A stretch of DNA of 32,183 nucleotides. Origin: Agrobacterium rosae (lineage in GTDB: Bacteria > Pseudomonadota > Alphaproteobacteria > Rhizobiales > Rhizobiaceae). Under the pieces are notes generated by a model that was given only the letters and a program-made list of their open reading frames with translations, did no database searches and had not been told where the DNA came from. The DNA is taken from positions 1 through 32,183 of the forward strand of contig NZ_NXEJ01000018.1 of assembly GCF_002915175.1 (NCBI RefSeq), read 5' to 3'. A program made the translations under genes and the position numbers. Shown here piece after piece: positions 1 to 8,204 of this stretch (the first letter of the stretch is position 1; each line of letters opens with the position of its first letter).

Positions 1-120
1 GCCATGCCAACCTCTAAGATCCCGATCTAATCCCAGCACTAATGCTGGTACTAACGCCAGATCATCACCTGGATGGCTCAGTTCGCGAAATGTGTTGGCC
101 GGACGCACACAGCAATCACA

Positions 121-466
121 CCTTGCCGAGCGCTTCGTCTCAAAAATGGTTCTCGAGTGTCAGGTCGCCGATTTTGTCGTACAGCTTTTTTAAATCAACG
201 GTTTGGGTCGCCGTTTCCGCTTTTGCTCCATTGCCGAAAATGCCTGCCGCCAGAACATCGCCCGATTTCTCCGATCAGCAAAATCCGCTCACCGGACGCT
301 CACGTCTGATCTGGTTGGTATGCACGTCGAACTGCTGGGATAATTCCATCAGCGTCTGTCCGCCTCTGACCGCGGCAGGCGCTACCTTTTCCATGAAAGC
401 CGGTCTATGGTTCCGGTGACCTTGCCCCGTTGAAATAATCCATTTTGAAGTAAGCTCTGGCCCATT
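121..466 (-). pseudogene. Decayed IS3-family orfA fragment
   Basis: Read on the minus strand, the upper part (about 450-305) gives an orfA N-terminal helix-turn-helix signature with TLMELSQQFDVHTNQI. The match then moves to another frame, where FGNGAKAETATQTVDLKKLY and IGDLTLENHFL continue the usual orfA C-terminal coiled coil down to about 125. The frame change, the missing start (a Lys-to-Met change lies near the usual N-terminus) and the absence of an orfB mark a dead fragment. It belongs to a different IS3 subgroup from the intact element at 468-1704, which adjoins it directly, so one element probably inserted beside or into the other. Positions 1-120 continue in the same direction, but I recognise no family there. 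Confidence 0.65.
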
Positions 467-467
467 G

Positions 468-1704
468 TGAGGTGCTCCCCGATTTTGGGCCATCGGGAGC
501 TGGAATTTTCCGGGGTTTTGGCTCAGGTCGGCGTGAGGGCCGATGAGCCGTTCATGAGCGAAATCGCCACCTTGTTGCCGATCGCGCTATGTGGCCGGAA
601 CTCGTTGTAGTCTCTCCGCCAATCCTCCATCTTCGCCCGTGCGTCGTCAAGGCTCATAAACCAATGAGCGTTTAGACATTCAGCCCGGAACTTGCCATTA
701 AAGCTCTCGATGTAGCTGTTGTCCGTGGGCTTGCCCGGCCGCGAGAAGTCGAGCACGACGCCTCTGTGATATGCCCAGAGATCAAGATCACGAGAGATGA
801 ATTCGCTGCCGTTGTCTACCCGAATGGTGGCTGGGTAGCCGACCTGGCGACATACCCTCTCAAGCGTCTGAACGACATCCTCACCCTTGTAACTGAAGCG
901 GGCATCGACTGCCGGCGAAAAGCGTGAAAATGTATCAACCACTGTCAGAATCCTGATTTTGCGGCCGGTAGCCAATTGGTCGTGTACGAAGTCCATCGCC
1001 CAGACATGGTTAGAATGGGTCGGTTCCGTGCGGTCGGCTCGCAGCTTAGCCTTGACCCGACGCTTGGGAACCTTGTTGCGGAGCTGGAGGTCCATCTCCT
1101 TGTAAAGACGATAGATTCGCTTCGGATTAACAGGCCATCCATCACGCCTGAGCAGGACATGGACGCGACGATAACCGTAGCGCACGCGCGTTTGGCAGAT
1201 GTCCCTGATCTTCAGCTTTAGTTCGGCCTGCTCGCCACGTCTGGACTTGTAGACATAGAGCGACCGGTCAATCTTCAACACCGAGCATGCACGCCGGATC
1301 GAAACCTTCCAGTCCGCCTTGACTGTGTCGACAAGCTTGCGCTTGCGGGCAGGCCTCAGAGCTTTTTTGACAGAACATCCTGGAGCATGGCCTTGTCCAG
1401 TGAGAGATCCGCCACAATCCGCTTCAGCTTGGCATTCTCCTCCTCAAGCTGCCGCAGTCGCTTCATCTCCGAGGGCATCAGGCCCGCGTATTTTTTACGC
1501 CAATTGTAGAACGTCGCATCCGAAATGCCTGCCTTGCGGCAAACCTCACCAATCGGTGTTCCATCCTCCGCCTGCTTCAACACAAATGCGATCTGCGCTT
1601 CCGAAAATTTGGACGCCTTCATCGAATTCTCCTCTTCTTCCCGTCAGGGATCATAAGTGGAAAATTCCAGTTCAAAATGGCCTAATTTATTGGGGGCATG
1701 GTCA
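468..1704 (-). mobile_element. IS3-family insertion sequence with orfA/orfB
   Basis: Two overlapping transposase frames lie between imperfect inverted ends. Read inward, the left end (about 468-511) and the complement of the right end (about 1659-1704) share a block of 24 bases with 20 identical, including CTGGAATTTTCC, and both carry a TGC-CCCC-like outer part. The outer limits are not certain: 473-1698 (TG...CA) would also fit. I see no convincing target duplication. The first 39 bases recur exactly at 7273-7311, which supports 468 as the true left tip. Confidence 0.75.
523..1622 (-). CDS. IS3-family transposase OrfAB (programmed -1 frameshift)
   Basis: OrfA (1622-1356, 88 residues) starts MKASKFSEAQIAFVLKQAE, has the helix-turn-helix GISDATFYNWRKKY and a leucine-rich C-terminal helix. 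It ends just after a slippery A6G run (positions 1368-1362 on this strand). A -1 slip there enters the orfB frame, which reads through VSIRRACSVLKIDRSLYVYK into the rve integrase domain. The DDE residues lie in WAMDFVHD, RVDNGSEF and DNSYIESFNGKFRAECLN. Both frames are free of stops, so the element could be active. OrfB alone has an ATG at 1281, but in IS3 elements the fusion is normally the transposase. A decayed relative lies at 13584-14004. Confidence 0.85.
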
Positions 1705-1863
1705 CCGGCGTGGTCGTCTTGTCACGGTATCTCCTGTTCCCGGCATCGAAGCCGAAGTCAGGTAGAAATTCCAATTGTCCTCGGTGCGCAGTTTTCCTAG
1801 GACGGCGCTCATGACGTCGATGAGGTCCACTATATCGCTTGCGAAGTGAGTACTTTCGTCGCG
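1705..1863 (-). other. Possible coding relic downstream of the GT2 gene
   Basis: Between the IS3 right end and the GT2 stop, the minus strand has an open frame without a start codon that reads like protein: SDIVDLIDVMSAVLGKLRTE followed by DNWNFYLTSASMPGTGDTV. It runs out at the IS edge (stop at 1704-1702). The family is not recognised. It is probably a gene fragment left by the IS insertion, but it is short and could be chance. Confidence 0.25.
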
Positions 1864-1890
1864 TTAATGCCAATTCAAATCATCACGTCA

Positions 1891-2730
1891 TCAAAATGAA
1901 CTCAATAATTTCCAATCAAGCAAGGAGACTAAGTCCTTTCTTTTTTCCCAATCCGCGGCAATATCGTAATCAGGAAATTTAATTTTCAGATGTGTGGTAT
2001 ATTCTTCAACCCACTGGACAAATACAGCAAGGGCGTTATGGTTGCTGTGGAAATATTCATGGTGTCGGTCGAATATACCCAGCACTCGATTAGCGAAATC
2101 GACTGGCTTCCTGCTCAAATGTTGGTTATTCCCATGTATCATCCACGTATAAACAGGCTTTCGCAAAAATCCTTGCGATTTGCAGACCTTTGCAATGTTT
2201 AGGTTGAATTCATAGTCCTCACCGTAGCCAGCAATGAATTCGATATTGTTTTTCCGGATCATGTCGACAGAAAAAAGGGAATTCCATACAAATATCCCAT
2301 AAAACGCATACATGTCAGGAGAGTATTTCGGGTAGACCACCTCATAGTCTTGACCAACTTGCTTTATGTACCCCGCTCGAACGACGTCCACTTCGTGATT
2401 TCCAACACGTTCCATATCTCGATAAGCTCGCGGTAACACTCTATCATCATGATCCGCGAACGTTAGCCATTCCCGATTGACCAGTTCAATTCCTACATTG
2501 CGAGACCCTGAAACGCTTCCACAATTTGTCTCTTTCACGGAAATTTCGAATTCGATGTTAGCGATTTGATTTCGCCTCCAGCGCAGAAATGTCTCAACTG
2601 ATTGGTCCGTGCATGAATCGAAAACTAGGATAAGTTGATCGCGGCTTTCCAATGCATTGGCAATCGAAGACAGAGTCGGACCCAAAAAATCGGCGGCGTT
2701 GTGCACCGGAACTATCACGCTCACTGCCAT
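1891..2730 (-). CDS. GT2-family glycosyltransferase
   Basis: A 279-residue protein with the family 2 (GT-A fold) layout. It starts MAVSVIVPVHNAADFLGPTL, has a nucleotide-binding first half with an aspartate-rich strand (VFDSCTD), and carries a DxD-type metal site in FADHDDRVL (Asp93-Asp96), preceded by SGSRNVGIELVNREWLTF. Such enzymes move a sugar from a nucleotide donor to a growing glycan at the cytoplasmic face; donor and acceptor cannot be read from sequence. It is the last gene of a four-gene minus-strand operon, 3 bases after the aminotransferase stop. No membrane segments are evident. It appears complete. Confidence 0.85.
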   Translation of the reverse strand: MAVSVIVPVHNAADFLGPTLSSIANALESRDQLILVFDSCTDQSVETFLRWRRNQIANIEFEISVKETNCGSVSGSRNVGIELVNREWLTFADHDDRVLPRAYRDMERVGNHEVDVVRAGYIKQVGQDYEVVYPKYSPDMYAFYGIFVWNSLFSVDMIRKNNIEFIAGYGEDYEFNLNIAKVCKSQGFLRKPVYTWMIHGNNQHLSRKPVDFANRVLGIFDRHHEYFHSNHNALAVFVQWVEEYTTHLKIKFPDYDIAADWEKRKDLVSLLDWKLLSSF

Positions 2731-2733
2731 TAC

Positions 2734-3855
2734 TCACGCTCCACGCGATTTTATTACAACTTCAACAATTTCTTCTACGTCTTCCGCCGTCACACCAGAA
2801 TGCATCGGCAAACACAATACTGTTCGAGAGGCATTCGCTGCCACAGAAAACACGTCGGTCTGTTCCGCTCTATACGGCTGACAGTCTGAAACCAAGGGAT
2901 AAAAATATTTACGAGCGAATATATTTCGGGCGCGTAGTTGTGCCCAAATGCGGTCACGATCAAGTCCTTCTGAAGGATCGAATAAAACAGGATAGTATTG
3001 GTAATTCCTTTCTACGGCTTGGTCGAACGACGGGAACGATACCCCTGGTATCTGCCTGAGTTGCTGGTCATATAAATGGGCGATCTCTTTGCGGCGGGAA
3101 ATCTCGACACTTACAAACGGTAAGACGGACAGACCTACAGCAGCATTAAATTCGTTAAGTTTACCATTAAGGCCCAATCCATCGATTCTGTCCTCGCCTC
3201 TAATTCCAAAGTTCATCACCGACTTCACTTCCTGTAATAGCGCTCCATCCTGGAAAAACAACGCTCCTCCTTCACCTGTGTGCATCAGTTTCGTCGCGTG
3301 CAAACTTGCCATGCTTGCAACACCGCGCTTGTAAACTGACGAGCCTCCCTCGAAAACATCAAAGCAATGTGCTGCATCGTAGAGCTCAAACAGGTCATAT
3401 TTTTCGCAAAATTCCTTTATGGCCGACGTATCACAGGGATTGCCGTAAACGTGGACAGCAAGCACGCCAACAACATCACTATCGTAATTTTCTGCCAACT
3501 TAGTAACATCGATATTTAGGGTACTCCGATCTATATCTACGAATTTTACTTTATAGCCGGCCAATCGAATGCAGTGTACAGTCGCTGGGAACGTGAAAGG
3601 ACTTGTAAGTATCGTTCCAGACTTTTGTGGTAACGCCAAAAGAAGGGCTAGTAGCGCTATAGTTCCATTATTGAATAATAAAACATTGTCACATCCAAAA
3701 CGCCGCGCTAACGTCTGAGTCAACTCTTGCTCTGAAGGCGCGAAATTCGAATACAGGCCCCGGTCAATAATCCGATTTTGAATATCAAACAGCACGTCCC
3801 GATTTGGCGCAATAGGCTTAGTAACATACAACGGCTGAGTTCTAGGGTCCTTCAT
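2734..3855 (-). CDS. DegT/DnrJ/EryC1/StrS-type PLP sugar aminotransferase
   Basis: A 373-residue fold-type I PLP enzyme. FNNGTIALLALLLAL (61-75) forms the phosphate-binding region, TSPFTFPATVHCI (84-96) follows, YDAAHCFD (159-166) supplies the aspartate that contacts the PLP nitrogen, and Lys189 in HATKLMHTGEGGALFF is the expected Schiff-base lysine. Members transaminate nucleotide-linked keto sugars; a minority act as PLP-dependent sugar dehydratases, and here the lysine favours the aminotransferase role. It lies between the ATP-grasp/HAD gene (13-base gap) and the GT2 gene (3-base gap), so it is probably co-transcribed. The keto-sugar synthase it would need is not in the window. Confidence 0.85.
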   Translation of the reverse strand: MKDPRTQPLYVTKPIAPNRDVLFDIQNRIIDRGLYSNFAPSEQELTQTLARRFGCDNVLLFNNGTIALLALLLALPQKSGTILTSPFTFPATVHCIRLAGYKVKFVDIDRSTLNIDVTKLAENYDSDVVGVLAVHVYGNPCDTSAIKEFCEKYDLFELYDAAHCFDVFEGGSSVYKRGVASMASLHATKLMHTGEGGALFFQDGALLQEVKSVMNFGIRGEDRIDGLGLNGKLNEFNAAVGLSVLPFVSVEISRRKEIAHLYDQQLRQIPGVSFPSFDQAVERNYQYYPVLFDPSEGLDRDRIWAQLRARNIFARKYFYPLVSDCQPYRAEQTDVFSVAANASRTVLCLPMHSGVTAEDVEEIVEVVIKSRGA

Positions 3856-3868
3856 ATCTTTTTCTCTT

Positions 3869-5134
3869 TTATATCATCGATTCTAGTAACGGGTACGATT
3901 CAGGTGGTAAGCATAAAGCGGCCGTATTTTCCGCGACATCCTTCCTCTCACGATATGAGTCGTCCACAAATACAGGGCGCTCTCCTCTTATGTGGACGGA
4001 TTTTGCTTCCCCAGCTTTCAGATGTATTACTTCTTTAAACAGAGATTTAATACCAAGTGATTCCAGACGAGACGAGGGGCACTCCGCATGTCTCGTGATC
4101 AATATGATGGGTACTAGTTTGGATTTCAGGCCATATAAAATTCCAACCAGGCCATAATTTAGACGATCGCTGTCCAGTAAGATGGTGTCATCGAAATCTA
4201 CGTAAACAGCTGTAGGCTGGAAGTCTGAACGAACCTTCCCATAGAGGGCTCTATCATACACCACGTCAACGCCATTTACGCCGCAGAAGGAGATTGGTGC
4301 GCCTAACAGTTGATGAAGCCAGGCATCCATAAAATTTACCCCAAGCATCCGCTGAAATCCTGATGATCCCGCGATGCGATTTGCTACTTCTAGTAGTTTA
4401 AATTCACCGGAGGAATCTTGCTTCATCTGGAAAAACCAAGCACCTTCGATTCTTAGTTTTGAGGAAATAAGTTTTGCGTACTCGTGAAATATATTTTCGT
4501 TAACGCGGGTCATCCTCGTCGCGATTCCCCCGCTTACGCGAGCGCGGTTTCTGGGCCCACAATAAATCAACTCATGGTTGGGTGTGGAAAAGCAGTCAAT
4601 TGTTACCTCAGGACCCGGTAAATATTCCTGAATGACATAAGGTTGTGGCTCATCTAAGACTTTCGCAAGTGAGGAAGCATCATTAATAACCCTAGCGCCT
4701 CGAGATCCCTGTCCTCGATCTGGTTTGACAAAGCACGGAAAACCAAGTCGAGGGTCGAAGTCTCTAGGAAGAGGAACGGTGTCTTTTAATGCCGCGATAG
4801 TTTCTGACTTGAGTCTCAGTGTCTCCGACAAACGTCTTTTCGGTCCTACTACAATGCATCTTTCCAGGGCATCGGCGAGTTTGTAAATCGCTTCATCATG
4901 AGCGGGCACGACAAAATCGGCTTTTATTTCATCTACAATCGACTGCACTGCGTTCACGAAATTTTCGTCGTCGACAAAAGGCAATCCGTAACGAACCTGA
5001 CGGAATGTAAGCTGGCTATGGTCGGGGACGTTGTTCGCACCAACAACATTCCAATGTTTCGAGTATTGAAGACACTCAAATATTTCATGCCCGATTTCTG
5101 TGCCAGCCGGTAAGACAAGGACCGTTTTTTTCAT
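3869..5134 (-). CDS. ATP-grasp ligase fused to a HAD-like hydrolase domain
   Basis: A 421-residue, two-domain protein. Residues 1-105 resemble the pre-ATP-grasp Rossmann-like domain (VLPAGTEIGHEI; VVPAHDEAIYKLADAL). Residues 106-290 are an ATP-grasp fold with FPCFVKPDRGQGSRGARVI (132-150), IQEYLPGPEVTIDCF (168-182) and the metal-binding end LLEVANRIAGSSG (247-259). Residues 308-421 are HAD-like: VDFDDTI (312-318, nucleophile Asp313 and Asp315), ILITRHA with Thr347, and the acidic motif FVDDSYRER (389-397). ATP-grasp enzymes join a carboxylate to an amine or thiol through an acyl phosphate; HAD domains usually remove phosphate. Its TGA overlaps nothing downstream, but its ATG shares 4 bases with the stop of the upstream glycosyltransferase gene. 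The substrate is unknown. Adjacency to an aminotransferase suggests acylation of an amino sugar. Confidence 0.8.
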   Translation of the reverse strand: MKKTVLVLPAGTEIGHEIFECLQYSKHWNVVGANNVPDHSQLTFRQVRYGLPFVDDENFVNAVQSIVDEIKADFVVPAHDEAIYKLADALERCIVVGPKRRLSETLRLKSETIAALKDTVPLPRDFDPRLGFPCFVKPDRGQGSRGARVINDASSLAKVLDEPQPYVIQEYLPGPEVTIDCFSTPNHELIYCGPRNRARVSGGIATRMTRVNENIFHEYAKLISSKLRIEGAWFFQMKQDSSGEFKLLEVANRIAGSSGFQRMLGVNFMDAWLHQLLGAPISFCGVNGVDVVYDRALYGKVRSDFQPTAVYVDFDDTILLDSDRLNYGLVGILYGLKSKLVPIILITRHAECPSSRLESLGIKSLFKEVIHLKAGEAKSVHIRGERPVFVDDSYRERKDVAENTAALCLPPESYPLLESMI

Positions 5135-6996
5135 CTGTCACTCCCTGGATAAAAATCAAACTTACCATCGTGAAAGCTCTTAAGCTTTTTCCTGTAGATT
5201 GAGGCATCGTATATTTTCTTTAAAAAATTATAATTCATTTCTAAAACTCTATCACGGTAAGTACTGTCGCTCTCAATGTCGCGCATCACAGAGAATATTT
5301 TTTCTTCCATTTCTTGAAGGTCCGCAAACACGTTAGGCAAGCTCTTCATTTCAAGTGGCATAAATACTGGATTATAGATTGCGAAGGCAATGCCACCAGT
5401 AAAGATTGTTTCGATGAAATAATTGTCTAGGCCCTCACCAAAAGTTATGCAGAACTTTGCCCAAGGCAAGCAATACTTAAACATCTCGTAATGCACAGCG
5501 CGAACCCTGTAGATCACATAACCACGACTGGAGTTGGAGAAAAATTCTAGAAATTCGTCGTCCGCACCCATTCGATCGGGTGAAAGAACGATCATATTTT
5601 TCTTCTGCGCGAATTCTTTTCTTTTGTAATTGTCGTACGAGACATAAGTTGACAGGTGCTTTAGAGGCAGGCCCCAACGATCCGCGTGCTCTTGTGACGA
5701 ATAGCGCTCGTGAGCTGTAGTCATGGTGACAGCCTTGAACCGCATCATCGAGCTTTCAAACTTCGCCTTTTCAGGCATCAGTTCTGCGTTCTGATTTAAT
5801 ATATTTAAGCTCAGATTGCTGCAATCGATCCTATTTGTTTTCAAAAGATCGAGGAGTGGCAATAACAGCACCTCAGGCACATGCACGCGCTTTACCTTCC
5901 CTTCTCTTACAAGCGATAAAAACGAGTCGAAGGGCGAGATTATCTCCGAATTGTTAAACCGCACATAACGCATAATTGGCTCGCCACCGGGCATTGAGAA
6001 CAGAGCAGTGTTGGCTCCGAGTGCGCGCATTTCAGCAACAATAGAAAATATCGAAAATATCCCGCCAGAAATAGCGTCAAAATTAAACACCATAAAAGCC
6101 TCAGTATCTCCAAGCTCTGATATGGCATTTTTTTTCGACGTGATAATGGTCTCGCTGTCGCCATCTAGCGATGGGGGATTGAATGCGAGGCTGCCATTGG
6201 CAAGAACGACCTCAACCGGATGACTATTGCTATTTTCTTCTCGCAGTTGGCGCGTTGGAAACATAGGGTGAGGCGAGTGAAACTCGCGTTTGCCTGAGCT
6301 AATAAAATGTTCGAGTGGAGTGACCGAATTATGGACCCCGGCCATATAGGCGCCTCGGTACCAACCACTGTCAAAAATAGGATGGGGCTCTCTGTCCTCG
6401 GCACCACCCCCAGAAAGATAATGTGCTAATGGATTAAGTCCAGCTTCCGAGACATCTCGATATCTAGCAAGATAATAGGATCCGTCGAAAAAACGGCACG
6501 GATTGTAGCCTTTTTGAGCGCCTATTGCGAGATAGTGACTCAAAATGTCTTCGATATCTTCATCTCCTACCTCCGAAAGATAGAATTTAATATCGAAAAT
6601 TGGGTGCGGACTTATAATCTTACCGCGCCGAGATGCGGCGCTGTAGGCAAGCAGAGAATTCTGCCTACACCCTGTTTGTGAGCGAACGTATCTCGGATCG
6701 AATAATGGATGTGGCTTATAGTTCAGGTGATCGCCATACGATACGAAATGCGCTAAGGGATTCATGTCTCGATCTTTAGCGTCGGGATACCTGTTATAAT
6801 AAAACGTGGTTGAGAACAGAGGATGAGGGTCCCGGTGCTCAAATTGTCCGAATTTTATGTAGTGATAGAGCGGATCCATTTTTGACCTCGCTACATCGGG
6901 ATAGCGCCGCTTATACCAACTTTCACTAAAGAGGCTTCCCGTTGCCCGCCGCTCCAGGGCGCTTGTTGCCAGAGAAAAAAAGTTAGTTTTCATCAT
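5131..6996 (-). CDS. Putative glycosyltransferase with six N-terminal ~38-residue repeats
   Basis: A 621-residue protein, first gene of the surviving four-gene operon. Residues 22-246 hold six degenerate repeats of 37-40 residues. Each begins LF/IF/FF-x-x-x-[WFY]Y (LFSESWYKRRYPDV, FFDGSYYLARYRDV) and ends NPLAHYLxxG...PHP[LIM]F. Repeats of this kind sit before glycosyltransferase domains in many rhizobial polysaccharide proteins. The C-terminal half (about 290-600) resembles a GT-B enzyme: FNFDAISGGIFSIFSIVAEM near its start and FGEGLDNYFIETIFTGGIAFAIYN near the usual donor-binding glutamate region. The start is one of two adjacent ATGs (6996 or 6993), with only a weak GTGAGG-type ribosome site that overlaps the end of the upstream relic. 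Donor and acceptor are unknown. Confidence 0.7.
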   Translation of the reverse strand: MMKTNFFSLATSALERRATGSLFSESWYKRRYPDVARSKMDPLYHYIKFGQFEHRDPHPLFSTTFYYNRYPDAKDRDMNPLAHFVSYGDHLNYKPHPLFDPRYVRSQTGCRQNSLLAYSAASRRGKIISPHPIFDIKFYLSEVGDEDIEDILSHYLAIGAQKGYNPCRFFDGSYYLARYRDVSEAGLNPLAHYLSGGGAEDREPHPIFDSGWYRGAYMAGVHNSVTPLEHFISSGKREFHSPHPMFPTRQLREENSNSHPVEVVLANGSLAFNPPSLDGDSETIITSKKNAISELGDTEAFMVFNFDAISGGIFSIFSIVAEMRALGANTALFSMPGGEPIMRYVRFNNSEIISPFDSFLSLVREGKVKRVHVPEVLLLPLLDLLKTNRIDCSNLSLNILNQNAELMPEKAKFESSMMRFKAVTMTTAHERYSSQEHADRWGLPLKHLSTYVSYDNYKRKEFAQKKNMIVLSPDRMGADDEFLEFFSNSSRGYVIYRVRAVHYEMFKYCLPWAKFCITFGEGLDNYFIETIFTGGIAFAIYNPVFMPLEMKSLPNVFADLQEMEEKIFSVMRDIESDSTYRDRVLEMNYNFLKKIYDASIYRKKLKSFHDGKFDFYPGSDR

Positions 6997-6999
6997 GCC

Positions 7000-7155
7000 T
7001 CACATCAGCTCGATCAGCGATTCACGCCACTGCTTACTTTGTTCGCCAACGCTTATCAATCTCAGGATTGGAACTAATGGGATTATCTCTCGTAACGTAC
7101 TATGGCGTGGCAGGCTTGTTTTTTCGCGTTGGTTACGAGGTACCTACTGAGGCTA
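7000..7155 (-). pseudogene. 3' tail of a lost upstream operon gene
   Basis: An open minus-strand frame without a start runs from a stop near 7156 to a TGA at 7002-7000, three bases before the ATG pair of the next gene. Its end, REIIPLVPILRLISV then GEQSKQWRESLIELM, reads like the C-terminus of a real protein, and the spacing is that of an operon partner. The 5' part is missing; the DNA beyond leads to the IS3 end and IS66 at 7273. The family is not recognised. The remaining bases up to 7272 hold nothing I can support. Confidence 0.4.
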
Positions 7156-7272
7156 ACTTGGCTACAGATTCGCAGACTTTATCTCATTCGGAAAAGATAA
7201 ATTCTTCATCCCGAGCTATACTGACCTTGACCCCAAGTTTCATCCAGTTTTGAGTTCGCTCCGGCGGTTTTT

Positions 7273-7311
7273 TGAGGTGCTCCCCGATTTTGGGCCATCG
7301 GGAGCTGGAAT
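7273..7311. repeat. 39-base copy of the IS3 left tip
   Basis: Positions 7273-7311 are identical to 468-506, the left terminus of the IS3 element, in the same orientation. The match stops exactly where the IS66 left end (GTAACCGATG) begins. It is therefore the tip of a second IS3 copy whose body is gone, and IS66 or an IS66-driven deletion lies at the breakpoint. Confidence 0.85.
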
Positions 7312-7395
7312 GTAACCGATGTTCCACCCCCACGTTGCTCACTACCGCCTGATCTGTGATCGAGTTTTCATGGACGAGCGATAAGGAGTTTCTCC

Positions 7396-7785
7396 ATGGA
7401 CACTACATTGGAGGTTCTCACGACGCGGCGGAGCGGACGTGAGGCGCATCGTCAATGGTCAGATGAGGTCAAGGCACGGATAGTGTCGGAGAGTTTGCGA
7501 CCAGGTGTGACGGTGAATGAGGTCGCGGCCCGCCACGGGCTGAAGGCCAACCACCTATCGACCTGGCGAACACTGGCACGAGAGGGAAAGCTGGTTTTGC
7601 CTGAGCCGGAAGACGCAGTCGAATTCGCGGCCATGGTTGTCGAGACGCCCGCGCCGGAGCCGCCGAGCGTCAAACCAGTTTGCCGCCCCGAGATTGTTGT
7701 CGGCCCTGTCACGATCCGTCTTGAAGAAGGTGCGTCTGTTGCCCGGATTGCTGCCATCGCGCGTGCACTGGCGGCGGCGATATGA
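7396..7785 (+). CDS. tnpA: IS66 family accessory protein TnpA
   Basis: A 129-residue protein with an N-terminal helix-turn-helix of the IS66 TnpA (OrfA) type: REAHRQWSDEVKARIVSES, then TVNEVAARHGLKANHLSTWR. A variable Pro/Val-rich linker leads to a conserved C-terminal segment (VGPVTIRLEEGASVARIAAI). It is preceded by AAGGAG seven bases before the ATG at 7396 and shares ATGA with tnpB (4-base overlap), the normal IS66 arrangement for coupled translation. It is thought to assist transposition, probably by DNA binding. Confidence 0.88.
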   Translation: MDTTLEVLTTRRSGREAHRQWSDEVKARIVSESLRPGVTVNEVAARHGLKANHLSTWRTLAREGKLVLPEPEDAVEFAAMVVETPAPEPPSVKPVCRPEIVVGPVTIRLEEGASVARIAAIARALAAAI

Positions 7786-8135
7786 TCTTCCCCTCGAACC
7801 GCGTCCGGATCATGGTGGCGACCAAACCCGTAGACTTCCGTAAGGGGCATGACGGATTGGCGGCGCTGGTGAAGAACGAGCTGCACAAGGACCCGTTTAC
7901 GGGAACGGTCTTCGTGTTCCGGTCCCGCAAGGCGGACCGGTTGAAGCTGATCTACTGGGATGGCTCCGGGATCGTCATGGCCTACAAACGGCTGGAAGAG
8001 CACACGTTCACATGGCCCGGTATCAAGGATGGATTGATGACGTTGACCCATGCCCAGTTTGAGGCCCTGTTTGCGGGCCTGGATTGGCGGCGGGTTCATG
8101 CCGTCAGGACGAGAACGCCGGAGACCATCGAATAG
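7782..8135 (+). CDS. tnpB: IS66 family accessory protein TnpB
   Basis: A 117-residue protein, the usual IS66 TnpB length, with the family signature MVATKPVDFRKGHDGLAALV (residues 11-30) and FRSRKADRLKLIYWDGSG with KRLEEHTFTWP. TnpB is required with TnpA and TnpC for transposition of IS66 elements; its biochemical role is unsettled. It overlaps tnpA by 4 bases and lies 69 bases before tnpC. Confidence 0.92.
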   Translation: MIFPSNRVRIMVATKPVDFRKGHDGLAALVKNELHKDPFTGTVFVFRSRKADRLKLIYWDGSGIVMAYKRLEEHTFTWPGIKDGLMTLTHAQFEALFAGLDWRRVHAVRTRTPETIE

Positions 8136-8204
8136 CTGCGGCAAGATGACTCAGGACAACAGATTCCGAAGGCAAATCGGCACAGAATTTGGTAGGTTCC
8201 AGCC

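Noticed and set aside
7068..7253. Small plus-strand frame starting MGLSLVTYYG.
   Set aside because: It overlaps the antisense tail of a lost operon gene, has no good ribosome site and no recognisable family.
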